Assembly (NCBI GenBank): GCA_003221615.1
Contig: QHSQ01000128.1
Span: 1-54,919, forward strand
Length of the DNA stretch: 54,919 nt
From: Candidatus Rokuibacteriota bacterium
Lineage (GTDB): Bacteria > Methylomirabilota > Methylomirabilia > Rokubacteriales > CSP1-6
Reading direction: 5' to 3'
Shown here piece by piece: positions 44,948-52,933 of the stretch. Positions within the stretch are counted from its first letter, which is position 1. Every line of letters begins with the position of its first letter. Under the pieces are notes generated by a model. That model ran no database searches, was not told where the DNA came from, and saw only the letters and a program-made list of their open reading frames with translations. The position numbers and the translations under genes were made by a program.

Positions 44948-45670
44948 GTGACCGCAGACCGCGCGCAGATCGCCGTCGTGGGCGACTTCGATCGCGCGAA
45001 CCCCACCCACCGGTTCACGAACGCGGCGCTCGAGCACGTCGGGCTCGACTTCAGGTGGGTGCCGACCGACTCCTCCGGAGATTGGGAAGAGCGTCTGGTC
45101 GCGTACGACGGCGTCTGGATCGCGCCGGCGAGCCCGTACCGCAGCATGGAAGGCGCCCTCGCGGCCGTTCGCTACGCGCGCGAGCGCGGCGTTCCGCTGG
45201 TCGGCACCTGAGGGGGCTTCCAGCACGCGATCGTCGAGTTCGCGCGCAACGTTCTCGGGTACCGAGACGCCGACCACGCCGAAACGAGCCCCGCGGCCCC
45301 GCGGCTCGTCATCACCCCGCTGGCCTGCTCACTCGTCGGGCAGATGCAGCGGGTGGTCCTGGTCCCCCGCACGCGCGCCGCGCGGCTCTACGACGTGGCC
45401 GAGGCCACCGAAGGGTACTACTGCAACTACGGGGTGAACCCGGACTATCGCCTGCAGTTCGAAGCCTGCGGTCTCCGGGTGAGCGGGGTCGGCGACGAGG
45501 GCGAGATCAGGATCGTCGAGCTTCCGGAGCATCCGTTCTTCGTCGCCACGCTGTTTCTGCCGCAGGCTCGCTCGACGCAGGAGAGCCCACATCCGCTGCT
45601 CAAGGGCTACGCGGCCGCGGTGATCGCCTGCCGCGAAGCGCGCGCGCGACTGTCGCTCGCGAACCCCTGA
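44948..45670 (+). CDS. Probable selenoprotein: CTP-synthase-C-terminal-related (class I glutamine amidotransferase-like) with in-frame TGA at the catalytic Cys
   Basis: Two halves of one reading frame are joined by TGA at 45209-45211 (codon 88). Upstream it reads GTG-initiated IAVVGDFDRANPTHRFTNAAL and DGVWIAPASPYRSMEGALAAV up to VPLVGT; downstream it continues at once GGFQHAIVEFARNVLGYRDAD, CSLVGQMQ, CNYGVNP and HPFFVATLFLPQ to 45670, 240 residues in all. In class I amidotransferases the elbow G-T-C-G-G holds the nucleophile Cys; here TGA stands exactly there, so selenocysteine is the best reading. I recall that such a family is annotated elsewhere as CTP synthase C-terminal region-related (seleno)protein. 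The triad partners H and E of FHPE are replaced (FLPQ), so ordinary glutaminase chemistry is unlikely. A point-mutated pseudogene is the alternative. The GTG has GATGAGG upstream. Confidence 0.82.
45223..45247 (+). promoter_or_regulatory. Candidate bacterial SECIS hairpin
   Basis: CGCGA (45226-45230) pairs with TCGCG (45240-45244); after one mismatch two more pairs (45223-45224 with 45246-45247) extend the stem. Allowing a U-U mismatch, C45232-G45238 closes a five-base loop GUCGA that starts with G. The loop begins 19-21 bases after the TGA, inside the usual 16-37 range for bacterial SECIS elements read by SelB. Structure is drawn by eye only. Confidence 0.5.
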
Positions 45671-45685
45671 GACGCCGGCCCGGCC

Positions 45686-46660
45686 TCAGGCGTTGAGTCG
45701 GCGGCGCAGGAAGCCGAGAAGTCCCTGCGGGAGGAAGATGATCATGATGATGAAGATGATGCCGACGGGAATCAGATAGTACTCGGTGAGGTAGCGCGAG
45801 AGCCCTTCGCGCAGCAGCAGGAAGAACGCCGCGCCCGCGAACGGTCCCACCAGGGTTCCCATGCCGCCCATCACGTTGTAGATCACGACCTCGCCCGATA
45901 CGACGAAGAAGACGAAGTCGGGCGCGGCGAACTTGTTCTGCATGGCGTAGAGCACACCGGCGAGCCCGGCGAAGAGCCCCGACAGCATCACCGCCACCAT
46001 CTTGTAGCGCTCGACGGGGTAGCCGATCGCGCGCGTGCGCGGCTCGTTCTCGCGGATGGACTGGAGCACCTTGCCGAACGGCGACTGGGTGATCCGCCGG
46101 ACCAGCAGATAGGAGATCACGACCACCGTCAGCACGAACCAGTGGAAGGTCGTGGGCGTGAAGCGATCGCTCCAGAGCCCCAGGAGCGACAGCCGCGGCT
46201 GGCCGAAGGTGAGACCGTTCTCGCCGCCGGTGACCTCCGTCCAGGTGAAGATGATGACGTAGAAGATCTGCGAGAAGACGAGCGTCGAAATCGCGAAGTA
46301 GATATCGCGCAGGCGGGTCGCGAAGTAGGCGACGAACACGGCCGCGCCGCCCGCGGCCACCAGGCCGTAGACCAGGCCGAGCCAGAGGCTCGGCGGCTTC
46401 ACGGTGAGGAGAGCGGCGGCGGCGCCGTACATGCCGAGGCCGAAGAAGGCCGAGTGGCCGAACGACACCATGCCGGTGTAGCCGATCAGGATGTCGGACG
46501 ACATCGCCAGGAGTCCCCAGATCAAGATCTCCGTGGCGAAGCGCTGCCAGAACGGCGGGAGCACGAGCGGCGCGGCGATCAAGAGGAGCACGACGACAGC
46601 GAGCCCGATCCAGTAGCCGGCGGCGGGCGCTCTCGGGGGCGCGGCGGCGGGCGTGCTCAT
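45686..46660 (-). CDS. livM: Branched-chain amino-acid-type ABC transporter permease LivM
   Basis: This 324-residue permease has about eight to ten membrane helices and the LivM signatures GYTGMVSFGHSAFFGLGMYGAA (about 57-78) and the EAA-like loop FGKVLQSIRENEPRTRAIGYPVERYK (about 210-235). LivM pairs with LivH to form the channel. ATG 46660 overlaps the livH stop (ATGA); a longer frame to 47182 reads livH in another frame. The substrate could be branched-chain amino acids, amides or aromatic acids, since this transporter class is broad. Confidence 0.94.
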   Translation of the reverse strand: MSTPAAAPPRAPAAGYWIGLAVVVLLLIAAPLVLPPFWQRFATEILIWGLLAMSSDILIGYTGMVSFGHSAFFGLGMYGAAAALLTVKPPSLWLGLVYGLVAAGGAAVFVAYFATRLRDIYFAISTLVFSQIFYVIIFTWTEVTGGENGLTFGQPRLSLLGLWSDRFTPTTFHWFVLTVVVISYLLVRRITQSPFGKVLQSIRENEPRTRAIGYPVERYKMVAVMLSGLFAGLAGVLYAMQNKFAAPDFVFFVVSGEVVIYNVMGGMGTLVGPFAGAAFFLLLREGLSRYLTEYYLIPVGIIFIIMIIFLPQGLLGFLRRRLNA

Positions 46661-47517
46661 TTCGGCGTCGGGACGAAAAGTCCGGTGGGCCGGAAGAGCA
46701 TCGTCAGCACCAGCACGACGAACGAGACGATCACCGCTTGCGCCGGGCTCACGACGATCGCCGCATAGCTCTCGAGCAGGCTGACGAAGATCGAGGCCAG
46801 GATCGAGCCGCCGAGGTTGCCCATCCCGCCGACGACGACCACGATGAACGCGCGCAGGGTGAAGTCGAACCCCATGGTCTGCGTCACTCCCGCGAACGGA
46901 CCGAAGAGGACGCCGCTCGCCGCCGCCATCGCCGAGCCGATCGCGAAGACGGCCGTGTAGACGAGCGGCACCGGGATCCCCATAGCCTGTGCCATCACGC
47001 GATCCTGGGTCGTGGCCCGGATCCAGATGCCGTATTTGCCGTACTTCAGGAAGAGCCAGAGACCGCTGATGATCAGCGCGGCCAGGATGGCCGTGGCGAT
47101 GCGGTACCAGGGATACTGCAGATGGAACAAGGTGAAGTTTCCGTGCACGGGCTCGCTGATCTGGCGCACCGACGGGCCCCACTGCCAGAGCGCGTATTTC
47201 TGGATCACGAGCGAGACGCCGAACGTGGCCAGGATCGTGGTCAGTGGATCGCGCCCGATGAGGGGCCGCAAGGTCGTGACCTGAAGCAAGGCGCCGAGGA
47301 TCGCGATGACGACCGCCGCGACGATCAGCGCCAGCCAGTAGTTGCCGGTGACGCCGACGACGCTGGCGCCGACGAACGCCCCGAGCATCAGCAGGTCGCC
47401 GTGGGCGAAGTTGACGATGTCCATGATGCCGAAGATCAAGGTGAGCCCGGAGGCGACCATCGCGAGCACCATCCCGTTGACCAGCCCGTGAAGCGTCTGG
47501 ATCATGATCTGGTCCAT
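46657..47517 (-). CDS. livH: Branched-chain amino-acid-type ABC transporter permease LivH
   Basis: This 286-residue permease shows the LivH markers GLVNGMVLAMVASGLTLIFGIMDIVNFAHGDLLMLGAF (about 11-48), AQAMGIPVPLVYTAVFAIGSAMAAASGVLFG and VVVGGMGNLGGSILAS (about 230-246), with about eight membrane helices. It is coupled to livM by ATGA and lies 2 bases after livF, so all four membrane and ATPase genes form one unit. Confidence 0.95.
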   Translation of the reverse strand: MDQIMIQTLHGLVNGMVLAMVASGLTLIFGIMDIVNFAHGDLLMLGAFVGASVVGVTGNYWLALIVAAVVIAILGALLQVTTLRPLIGRDPLTTILATFGVSLVIQKYALWQWGPSVRQISEPVHGNFTLFHLQYPWYRIATAILAALIISGLWLFLKYGKYGIWIRATTQDRVMAQAMGIPVPLVYTAVFAIGSAMAAASGVLFGPFAGVTQTMGFDFTLRAFIVVVVGGMGNLGGSILASIFVSLLESYAAIVVSPAQAVIVSFVVLVLTMLFRPTGLFVPTPK

Positions 47518-47519
47518 GC

Positions 47520-48227
47520 TCAGACCCCCAGGAACTCGTGGATGACGCGCTGGTCGGCGCGCAGCTCGGCCGACGAAGCGTGGTGCCGCACCGCGCCCTT
47601 CTCCATGATGTAGACGCGCCCGGCGGCGTCGAGCGTCAGCGGGACGTTCTGCTCGACCAGCAGGATCGCGACGCCATCGCGATGGAGCGCGTGCACGATC
47701 TCCTGGATCTGGGCGACCATGCGCGGCATCAACCCCTCGGTGGGCTCATCGAGCAAGATGATCTTGGGCTCGAGCATCATCGCGCGCGCGATCGCGAGCA
47801 TCTGCTGCTCGCCGCCCGAGAGCGTCCCGCCCGCCTGGTTGCGCCGCTCCCTCAGGATGGGGAAGTAGGCGTACACCTTCTCGAGCAGCGCCTCGCGACG
47901 GGCGGGCGTGACCCCGGAACGGTCGAGCCCGGTTCTCAGATTTTCGAGCACCGTGAGCAGGCGGAAGATCCGTCGCTCCTCCGGCACCCAGGCGATGCCG
48001 AGCCCGGCCAGCCCGTGCGGCGGCACGCCCTGCAGGTCGCGTCCTTCGAAGGTGATCCGGCCGGCGGTGCGCCGCGCCATCCCCATGATGGCCTTGAGCG
48101 TCGTCGTCTTGCCCACACCGTTGCGCCCGAGGAGTCCGACGACCTCGCCCGCGCGCACCTCAATCGACACGCCGTGAAGCACGTGGGATTTGCCGTAGTG
48201 CGCGTCGACGTTTTCGAGGACCAGCAT
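47520..48227 (-). CDS. livF: ABC transporter ATP-binding protein LivF
   Basis: This 235-residue ATPase has Walker A GRNGVGKTT (34-42), Q-loop region WVPEERRIF, signature LSGGEQQ (about 138-144), Walker B ILLDEPTEGL (about 158-167) and the H-loop position occupied in LLVEQNVPL, the Gln variant common to LivF proteins. It starts one base inside the livG stop (TGATG) and is translationally coupled to it. Confidence 0.95.
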   Translation of the reverse strand: MLVLENVDAHYGKSHVLHGVSIEVRAGEVVGLLGRNGVGKTTTLKAIMGMARRTAGRITFEGRDLQGVPPHGLAGLGIAWVPEERRIFRLLTVLENLRTGLDRSGVTPARREALLEKVYAYFPILRERRNQAGGTLSGGEQQMLAIARAMMLEPKIILLDEPTEGLMPRMVAQIQEIVHALHRDGVAILLVEQNVPLTLDAAGRVYIMEKGAVRHHASSAELRADQRVIHEFLGV

Positions 48228-48985
48228 CAGGTCTTGAGATAGACCTCCTGGACGCGCGGGTTGGCCTGGATCTCCGCGGGGCGCCCCTCGGCCAGCACCT
48301 CGCCATAGTTCAGCACGGTGATCGTGTGGGCGAGCCCCATCACGACCTCCATGTCGTGCTCGACGATGAGGATCGTGAGATCGCGCGCGATGCGGCGGAC
48401 GAGATCCACGGTGGCGTGCGTCTCGGCCACGCTCATGCCGGCCGTCGGCTCGTCGAGGCACAGAAGCTTCGGCTCCGTGGCGAGCGCGATGCCGATCTCC
48501 AGGTTGCGCTGCTCGCCGTGCGAGAGATTCGACGCGACCTCGTCCTCCTTGTCGACGAGCCCGACGTCGGCGAGGACGGCGCGCGCGCGGGCGATGACGT
48601 CCGCGTACGACCGGTGATGGCGCAGCATCGCCCAGTTGTGGTGGCGGGACTGGCTGGCGATCCGGACGTTCTCGAGGACGGTCGCGCCGGGCAGGATGTT
48701 GGTGATCTGGTAGGAGCGGGCGATCGCCTTGCGCGAGATGGCGTGGGGCGGCAGCCCCGCGATGTCCTCGCCGTTGAACACGATCCGGCCGCTCGTCGGG
48801 CGGAGCACGCCGGTCAGGCAGTTGAAGAAGGTGGACTTCCCGGCGCCGTTTGGGCCGATGATCCCGCGGATCTCGCCCCGCGGCACGGAAATGCTGACGT
48901 TGTTGACAGCCGCCAGACCGCCGAACCGCACGGTCAGCGCTTCCGTTTTCAGGATCGGGGAGGGCGATGAGGTCAGTGTCGCCAC
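48227..48985 (-). CDS. livG: ABC transporter ATP-binding protein LivG
   Basis: This 252-residue ATPase has Walker A GPNGAGKST (about 43-51), the insertion FNCLTGVLRPTSGRIVFNGEDIAGLPPHAI, signature LSHGEQRNLEIG (about 157-168), Walker B LLCLDEPTAGM and H-loop IVEHDMEVV. These are typical of LivG. It begins 125 bases after the livK stop, behind a cluster of GC-rich hairpins that probably lowers its expression below that of the binding protein. Confidence 0.95.
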   Translation of the reverse strand: MATLTSSPSPILKTEALTVRFGGLAAVNNVSISVPRGEIRGIIGPNGAGKSTFFNCLTGVLRPTSGRIVFNGEDIAGLPPHAISRKAIARSYQITNILPGATVLENVRIASQSRHHNWAMLRHHRSYADVIARARAVLADVGLVDKEDEVASNLSHGEQRNLEIGIALATEPKLLCLDEPTAGMSVAETHATVDLVRRIARDLTILIVEHDMEVVMGLAHTITVLNYGEVLAEGRPAEIQANPRVQEVYLKT

Positions 48986-49008
48986 GCGCGTCGCGAACTA
49001 GAGGGGCA

Positions 49009-49103
49009 CCCCGGGTTTCCCGGGGCGCCCCGAACGCTGGGGGGGTTGGGGGGCCATGTCGGGGCCCCCCATGTGATTAGTAGGGGCCATGTCGGGGCCC
49101 CCC
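49009..49103. repeat. Cluster of GC-rich hairpins with a duplicated 21-bp unit between livK and livG
   Basis: The gap holds a perfect 7-bp hairpin CCCCGGG-TTT-CCCGGGG (49009-49025) and two identical 21-base copies, 49050-49070 and 49083-49103, each containing GGGGCC-ATGTCGG-GGCCCC, a 6-bp hairpin. Copies start 33 bases apart. They begin 6 bases after the livK stop in the direction of transcription. I read them as RNA stems that protect livK mRNA or attenuate transcription into livG; they may also be members of a genome-wide repeat family. Confidence 0.8.
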
Positions 49104-49109
49104 GTCTTC

Positions 49110-50414
49110 CTACGCGAATTTGCACGCCGGCGGGACGAGCGTCTTTTCCTTGGCGATCGTTTCCAGGAGCTTGTGCTTGTTGTTCTGGATCGTGAAGATG
49201 AACTCGCGCAGGAACGCCTGGTGGTCTTCCTTCCGGATGGTCTTGTCGCCCTGCGGGAAGTCGTCGCTTTCCTTGACCTCCATGCCTTCCAGGGCCTCGA
49301 TCAGGTTCATCGTGTCCTCGCGGCCGCGGAATCGGGATTTCTGCATGCCGAGCTTCAGGAAGTTCATCGCCTCGAAGTTCGACTGGACGTAGCGGTCCGG
49401 CAGCGGGCCGGACGGATCGATCTTCTTGAGCTCGACGACGGCCTGGTCGAAGAACTTCTTGTGGGCAGGCGTGTTCAGCGGCGGGTCCATCACCGGGATG
49501 TACCGGTTGATCCCGACGAAGCCCTCGATCTTCTGACCCAGCGCGGACAGGTGCGTCGATTCTGCGATGGCGCCATCGCCAGCGTACTTGTATTTCTTGG
49601 TGAGCCCGAGGTCGGCGATGGCGCTGGTGAAGCTGACGGCATTGGCGCCGAAGAAGATCCCGAAGAGGCCGTCGAAGTTGCCGCTGATCTTCGAGACGAA
49701 CGGCGCCATGTCCGCCGTGCCGAGCGGCACGCCGGTGGTGCCGACCACGTCGCCGCCGTTCTTCTTGATCTGCTCGATGAACGCGTCCTTGGTGGACTGC
49801 CCCCACGCGTAGTCGAGGTAGGCGATGTGCCACTTCTTGCCCATCTTCGAGACGAGGTACGGGGAGAAGGCGACGGCCTGGGCCGGCGCGTAGTCGAACG
49901 GCCGAAAGACGTAGCGGCTGCATTTACTGGTGGTGATGGTGGTGTCCAGGCACACGCCGATCATCCAGACCGTCTTGTTCTCCTCGAAGACCGGCATGCA
50001 GGCCAGACAGACGTTGGAAAGGTACCCACCCTCGGCGACGTCCACCTTGTCCTCGAGCACGAGCTTCTCGGCCTTGCGGCGACCCACGTCGGGCTTCGAC
50101 TCGTAGTCCGCGACGACCAGCTCGATCGGGCGGCCGTTGACGCCGCCGGAATGGTTGATGCGGTCGACGGCCATCTGGGTGCCGACCAGCGCGGTCTTGC
50201 CGCCGGCCGCGCCGGTGCCGGAGAGCGGCTGGAGCACGCCGACCTTGAACGGCTTGGCCTGACCGAAAGCGTCCCGCCAGGGTGCCGGGACCAGGATCGT
50301 CGCGCCCAGGGCGCCGGCCGTCGCCGACGTCAGCGCGAGGAACTTCCGCCGCGTCGTCTTTCCGCTCCACCACATGTCCTTCGCCCAGGCTTCGTCGTGC
50401 CACCGTTCAGCCAT
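49110..50414 (-). CDS. livK: Periplasmic substrate-binding protein LivK-type (Tat-exported)
   Basis: This 434-residue type I periplasmic binding protein carries a twin-arginine signal TTRRKFLALTSATAGALGA near 17-36, then FKVGVLQPLSGTGAAGG, NHSGGVNGRPIELVVADYESKPDVGRRKAEKLV and a second lobe with YVQSNFEAMNFLKLGM. Tat export suggests it folds before export. Start ATG 50414 has AAGGAGGAG upstream; the longer frame to 50468 is not needed. It is the first gene of livKGFHM and serves the permease encoded downstream. The ligand is unknown; the catabolic genes upstream suggest an organic acid or amide. Confidence 0.92.
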   Translation of the reverse strand: MAERWHDEAWAKDMWWSGKTTRRKFLALTSATAGALGATILVPAPWRDAFGQAKPFKVGVLQPLSGTGAAGGKTALVGTQMAVDRINHSGGVNGRPIELVVADYESKPDVGRRKAEKLVLEDKVDVAEGGYLSNVCLACMPVFEENKTVWMIGVCLDTTITTSKCSRYVFRPFDYAPAQAVAFSPYLVSKMGKKWHIAYLDYAWGQSTKDAFIEQIKKNGGDVVGTTGVPLGTADMAPFVSKISGNFDGLFGIFFGANAVSFTSAIADLGLTKKYKYAGDGAIAESTHLSALGQKIEGFVGINRYIPVMDPPLNTPAHKKFFDQAVVELKKIDPSGPLPDRYVQSNFEAMNFLKLGMQKSRFRGREDTMNLIEALEGMEVKESDDFPQGDKTIRKEDHQAFLREFIFTIQNNKHKLLETIAKEKTLVPPACKFA

Positions 50415-50449
50415 CGGATGCTCCTCCTTGCGGTGCGCGCCACACGCGA

Positions 50450-50482
50450 GTGCCTGTGACACGGGCACCGGAATAGCCGGTG
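50450..50482 (-). promoter_or_regulatory. Competing hairpins in the livK leader
   Basis: In the minus-strand transcript CACCGG-CTATT-CCGGTG (50482 to 50466) is a perfect 6-bp hairpin, and GTGCC-CGTGTCACA-GGCAC (50468 to 50450) is a second stem that uses the last three bases of the first. The ribosome site of livK follows at about 50420-50430. Overlapping stems could switch, for example as attenuator or protein-binding leader. The rest of the 138-base gap to the SDR gene shows no promoter that I trust. Confidence 0.4.
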
Positions 50483-50552
50483 TGAGAATTGACCCTACTT
50501 ACACTAACCCTCCCAGGCGTGCAAGGGTTCACCTTTAGCGGGCGGCGCCTTG

Positions 50553-51332
50553 CTAAAGGGTGCCGGGATAGGCGCCACCGTCGAGGACGAAGTTCTGCCC
50601 GGTGATGTAGCCGGCCTGGGCGCTGCAGACGAACGCGCACACCTCGCCGAACTCGGCCGCGGTGCCGAAGCGCCCAGCGGGGTTCTGGGCCTGACGCTCG
50701 CGCGTGAGGTCCTCGACCGATCGGCCGCTGGCCTTGGCGGCGGCCACGATGGTGGAGCGTAGGCGGTCGGTGTCGAAGGGGCCGGGCAGGATGTTGTTGA
50801 TCGTCACGTTGTGCGCGACGGTCTTCCGGCTGAGCCCGGCGATGAAGCCCGTGAGCCCGGCGCGGGCGCCGTTGGACAGGCCGAGCGCCTCGATGGGCGA
50901 CTTCACCGAGACCGACGTGATGTTGACGATGCGACCGAAGCGTCGGGCGATCATCCCGTCGACGGTGGCCTTGATCAGGAAGATCGGCGTGAGCATGTTG
51001 GCGTCGATCGCGCGTAGCCACGCGTCGCGATCCCACTCGCGGAAATCGCCGGGCGGCGGGCCGCCGGCGTTGTTCACGAGGATGTCGGGGGTGGGGCAGG
51101 CCTGGAGGAGCGCCGCCCGCACCGCGTCAGTCGTGATGTCGCCCGCGACGGTCGTCACGCGCACGCCGGTCGCGTCACGGATTTCTTTCGCCGCGGCCTC
51201 CAGCGCGTCCTTGGTGCGCGCGTTCATCGTGATGTTCACGCCCTCGCGGGCGAGCGACATGGCGCAACCCTTGCCGAGCCCCTTGCTGGCGGCGCAGACG
51301 ATCGCGTTCTTGCCCTTGATTCCGAGATCCAT
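50553..51332 (-). CDS. SDR-family oxidoreductase lacking the canonical Tyr/Lys catalytic pair
   Basis: This 259-residue protein has a Rossmann fold with a nucleotide loop AASKGLGKGCA (about 14-24), ILVNNAGGPPPG (about 83-94) and catalytic-type Ser in NITSVSVKSP. Where YxxxK should stand the sequence reads LSNGARAGLTGF, so Tyr and Lys are replaced by Ser and Arg, as in an SDR subgroup known from database annotation as beta-ketoacyl-reductase-like. Its activity is therefore uncertain. It lies between livK and a DHDPS-family gene in a catabolic run on one strand. Confidence 0.85.
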   Translation of the reverse strand: MDLGIKGKNAIVCAASKGLGKGCAMSLAREGVNITMNARTKDALEAAAKEIRDATGVRVTTVAGDITTDAVRAALLQACPTPDILVNNAGGPPPGDFREWDRDAWLRAIDANMLTPIFLIKATVDGMIARRFGRIVNITSVSVKSPIEALGLSNGARAGLTGFIAGLSRKTVAHNVTINNILPGPFDTDRLRSTIVAAAKASGRSVEDLTRERQAQNPAGRFGTAAEFGEVCAFVCSAQAGYITGQNFVLDGGAYPGTL

Positions 51333-51348
51333 GGTGGTCTCGCTCCTT

Positions 51349-52272
51349 TTAGAAGCCCGCCAACGCGAGCGCCCGGCGGATCGCCTCCCGCTCCATGGTG
51401 CTGACGGGGGTCAGCGGGGGGCGGACATGGGCGGCCGGGATCCGCCCGAGGAGGACGAGTGCTTCCTTCATCCGGTTGTGCATGTCCACGAAGGGCGGTG
51501 CGTAGAAGACCGACACCAGCGGCGCCAGTCGGTCGTTGATCCGCCGCGCGCCGTCCAGATCGCCCTTGCCGCACGCCTCGAACAGCTCGGCCTGGAGATC
51601 GGCGGTGACGCTGCCCATTCCCGAGATGGCGCCGTCGGCGCCCAGCAGGAACGTCGCCATCAGCGACATCGTGAAGGCCGAGAGCATCGCCACCGGCCGA
51701 CCGGTGGCGCGGAGCGCTCGAAGATTCGCCTCGAAGGCGACGATCTCGTTCGACCAGTCCTTCACGGCGACCACCTGAGGGATCTCGGCGAGCCGCGCGA
51801 GTGTCTCGGGGGCGTAGCCGATGCCGGAGGCCGGCGGGTATTCGAACACGACGATCGGAAGGTCGGCGCGCGCCGCGATCTCGGAGAAGTGCTGCCGCAC
51901 CATGTCCGGCTTGAGCTGAGCGCCCCACATGAAGAGCGTCGGCGGGAACACCAGCACGCCGGCCGCGCCCGCGTCCCGGGCGTCGCGCGCCAGGTCGACG
52001 GCTTCCTGCGTGCCGTCGGAGTAGACACCGGCGATGATCGGACAGGCGCCGCCGACTTCGTCAAGCGCGATCGCCAGTGAGCGCTTGCGCTCTTCGCGGG
52101 TCAGCGAAGAGACCTCGGAGGCATGGCCGTTGGCGACGATGCCGGTGACACCGCGGGTGTCGGCGAGCCAGCGGAGGTGCCGTCGATACGCCGGCTCGTC
52201 GATCGCCAGGTCCGACGTGAACGGAAGCACGTTGGCGGGCATCACGCCCGAGAAGCGCAGCGGTTGGGTCAT
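51349..52272 (-). CDS. Dihydrodipicolinate synthase/N-acetylneuraminate lyase family protein
   Basis: This 307-residue class I aldolase-type protein has the Schiff-base Lys in VVAVKDWS (about 166) and the Tyr in VVFEYPPASG (about 140), in a TIM-barrel sequence with VTGIVANGHASEVSSLTREER, where the family G-T-T-G-E reads N-G-H-A-S-E. DHDPS itself needs GTTGE, so a different oxo-acid lyase or dehydratase is more likely, such as those used in sugar-acid or aromatic breakdown. The neighbours (SDR, isochorismatase-type hydrolase, CoA-transferase) point to a catabolic pathway. Confidence 0.88.
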   Translation of the reverse strand: MTQPLRFSGVMPANVLPFTSDLAIDEPAYRRHLRWLADTRGVTGIVANGHASEVSSLTREERKRSLAIALDEVGGACPIIAGVYSDGTQEAVDLARDARDAGAAGVLVFPPTLFMWGAQLKPDMVRQHFSEIAARADLPIVVFEYPPASGIGYAPETLARLAEIPQVVAVKDWSNEIVAFEANLRALRATGRPVAMLSAFTMSLMATFLLGADGAISGMGSVTADLQAELFEACGKGDLDGARRINDRLAPLVSVFYAPPFVDMHNRMKEALVLLGRIPAAHVRPPLTPVSTMEREAIRRALALAGF

Positions 52273-52282
52273 CCCAGCCTCC

Positions 52283-52933
52283 TCACCACCTCGAGATCAG
52301 GTCGACGACTTCCTTGGCGGTCACGACGCGGCCGTACGCCCGACCGATGATGTCGAGCGTGGCCCGCTGGATCTCGGGCCAGAGCGTGGCCACGCCGTCT
52401 TCCACCAGGGTGACCCGATATTCCCGGTGGAGTGCGGCGGTTACCGTCGCCAGCACGCAGATGTCCGTCATCGTACCGGTCACCACGAGCGATGTCACGT
52501 TCCGCGCCCGCAAAGCACCGTCCAGCGAGGTGCCGGTGAACGCGTCGTAGCCGCGCTTGCGAACGACGATCTCGCCCGAATGCGGCGCCAGATCCGGAAT
52601 GGTCTCGGCACTCGGAGTCCCTTCCAGGCACGACGAGGACGGAAGACCGAAGCCCCGCGGCGCGCCAGGCGGCGCCGGCTGGTGCTCGGGGTGGAGCTTC
52701 CCGACGAGGACCGGCACGCTCTCGGAGTACACGAACTCGGTGAACACGATCGGCAGGCGCCTGGCGCGGAAGACGCTCAGGAGACTCTGGATCGCCGGCA
52801 CGATCTCGCGCGCCGGCGGAACTTCCATCGCCTCGCCCGGATCGAGGAAGCCGCGCTGCATGTCGACCACCACCAGCGCCGTCCGACCCGGCTCTGGCGC
52901 CAGCACCCGCTCGAACACCTCGCCGCGGGTCAT
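52283..52933 (-). CDS. Isochorismatase-family cysteine hydrolase
   Basis: This 216-residue hydrolase has the catalytic triad of the family: Asp in VVVDMQRGF (about 24), Lys in VVRKRGYDAF (about 126) and Cys in GTMTDICVLAT (about 159). Members hydrolyse amides such as nicotinamide, N-carbamoyl compounds or maleamate. The substrate is not defined by sequence. ATG 52933 overlaps the LLM stop (ATGA), which fixes the start against the longer frame. It is likely to act with the LLM protein and the DHDPS-family lyase. Confidence 0.9.
   Translation of the reverse strand: MTRGEVFERVLAPEPGRTALVVVDMQRGFLDPGEAMEVPPAREIVPAIQSLLSVFRARRLPIVFTEFVYSESVPVLVGKLHPEHQPAPPGAPRGFGLPSSSCLEGTPSAETIPDLAPHSGEIVVRKRGYDAFTGTSLDGALRARNVTSLVVTGTMTDICVLATVTAALHREYRVTLVEDGVATLWPEIQRATLDIIGRAYGRVVTAKEVVDLISRW

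Noticed and set aside
44273-45211. 312-codon plus frame ending at TGA 45211, read as a complete gene
   Set aside because: Its first two thirds lie opposite the PAP2 gene; only the part from GTG 44948 is coding and it continues through the TGA.
50490-50550. Sigma-54-like GG...TTGCA upstream of livK
   Set aside because: The spacing is GG-N9-GC, one base short of the strict requirement, and no activator gene is adjacent.
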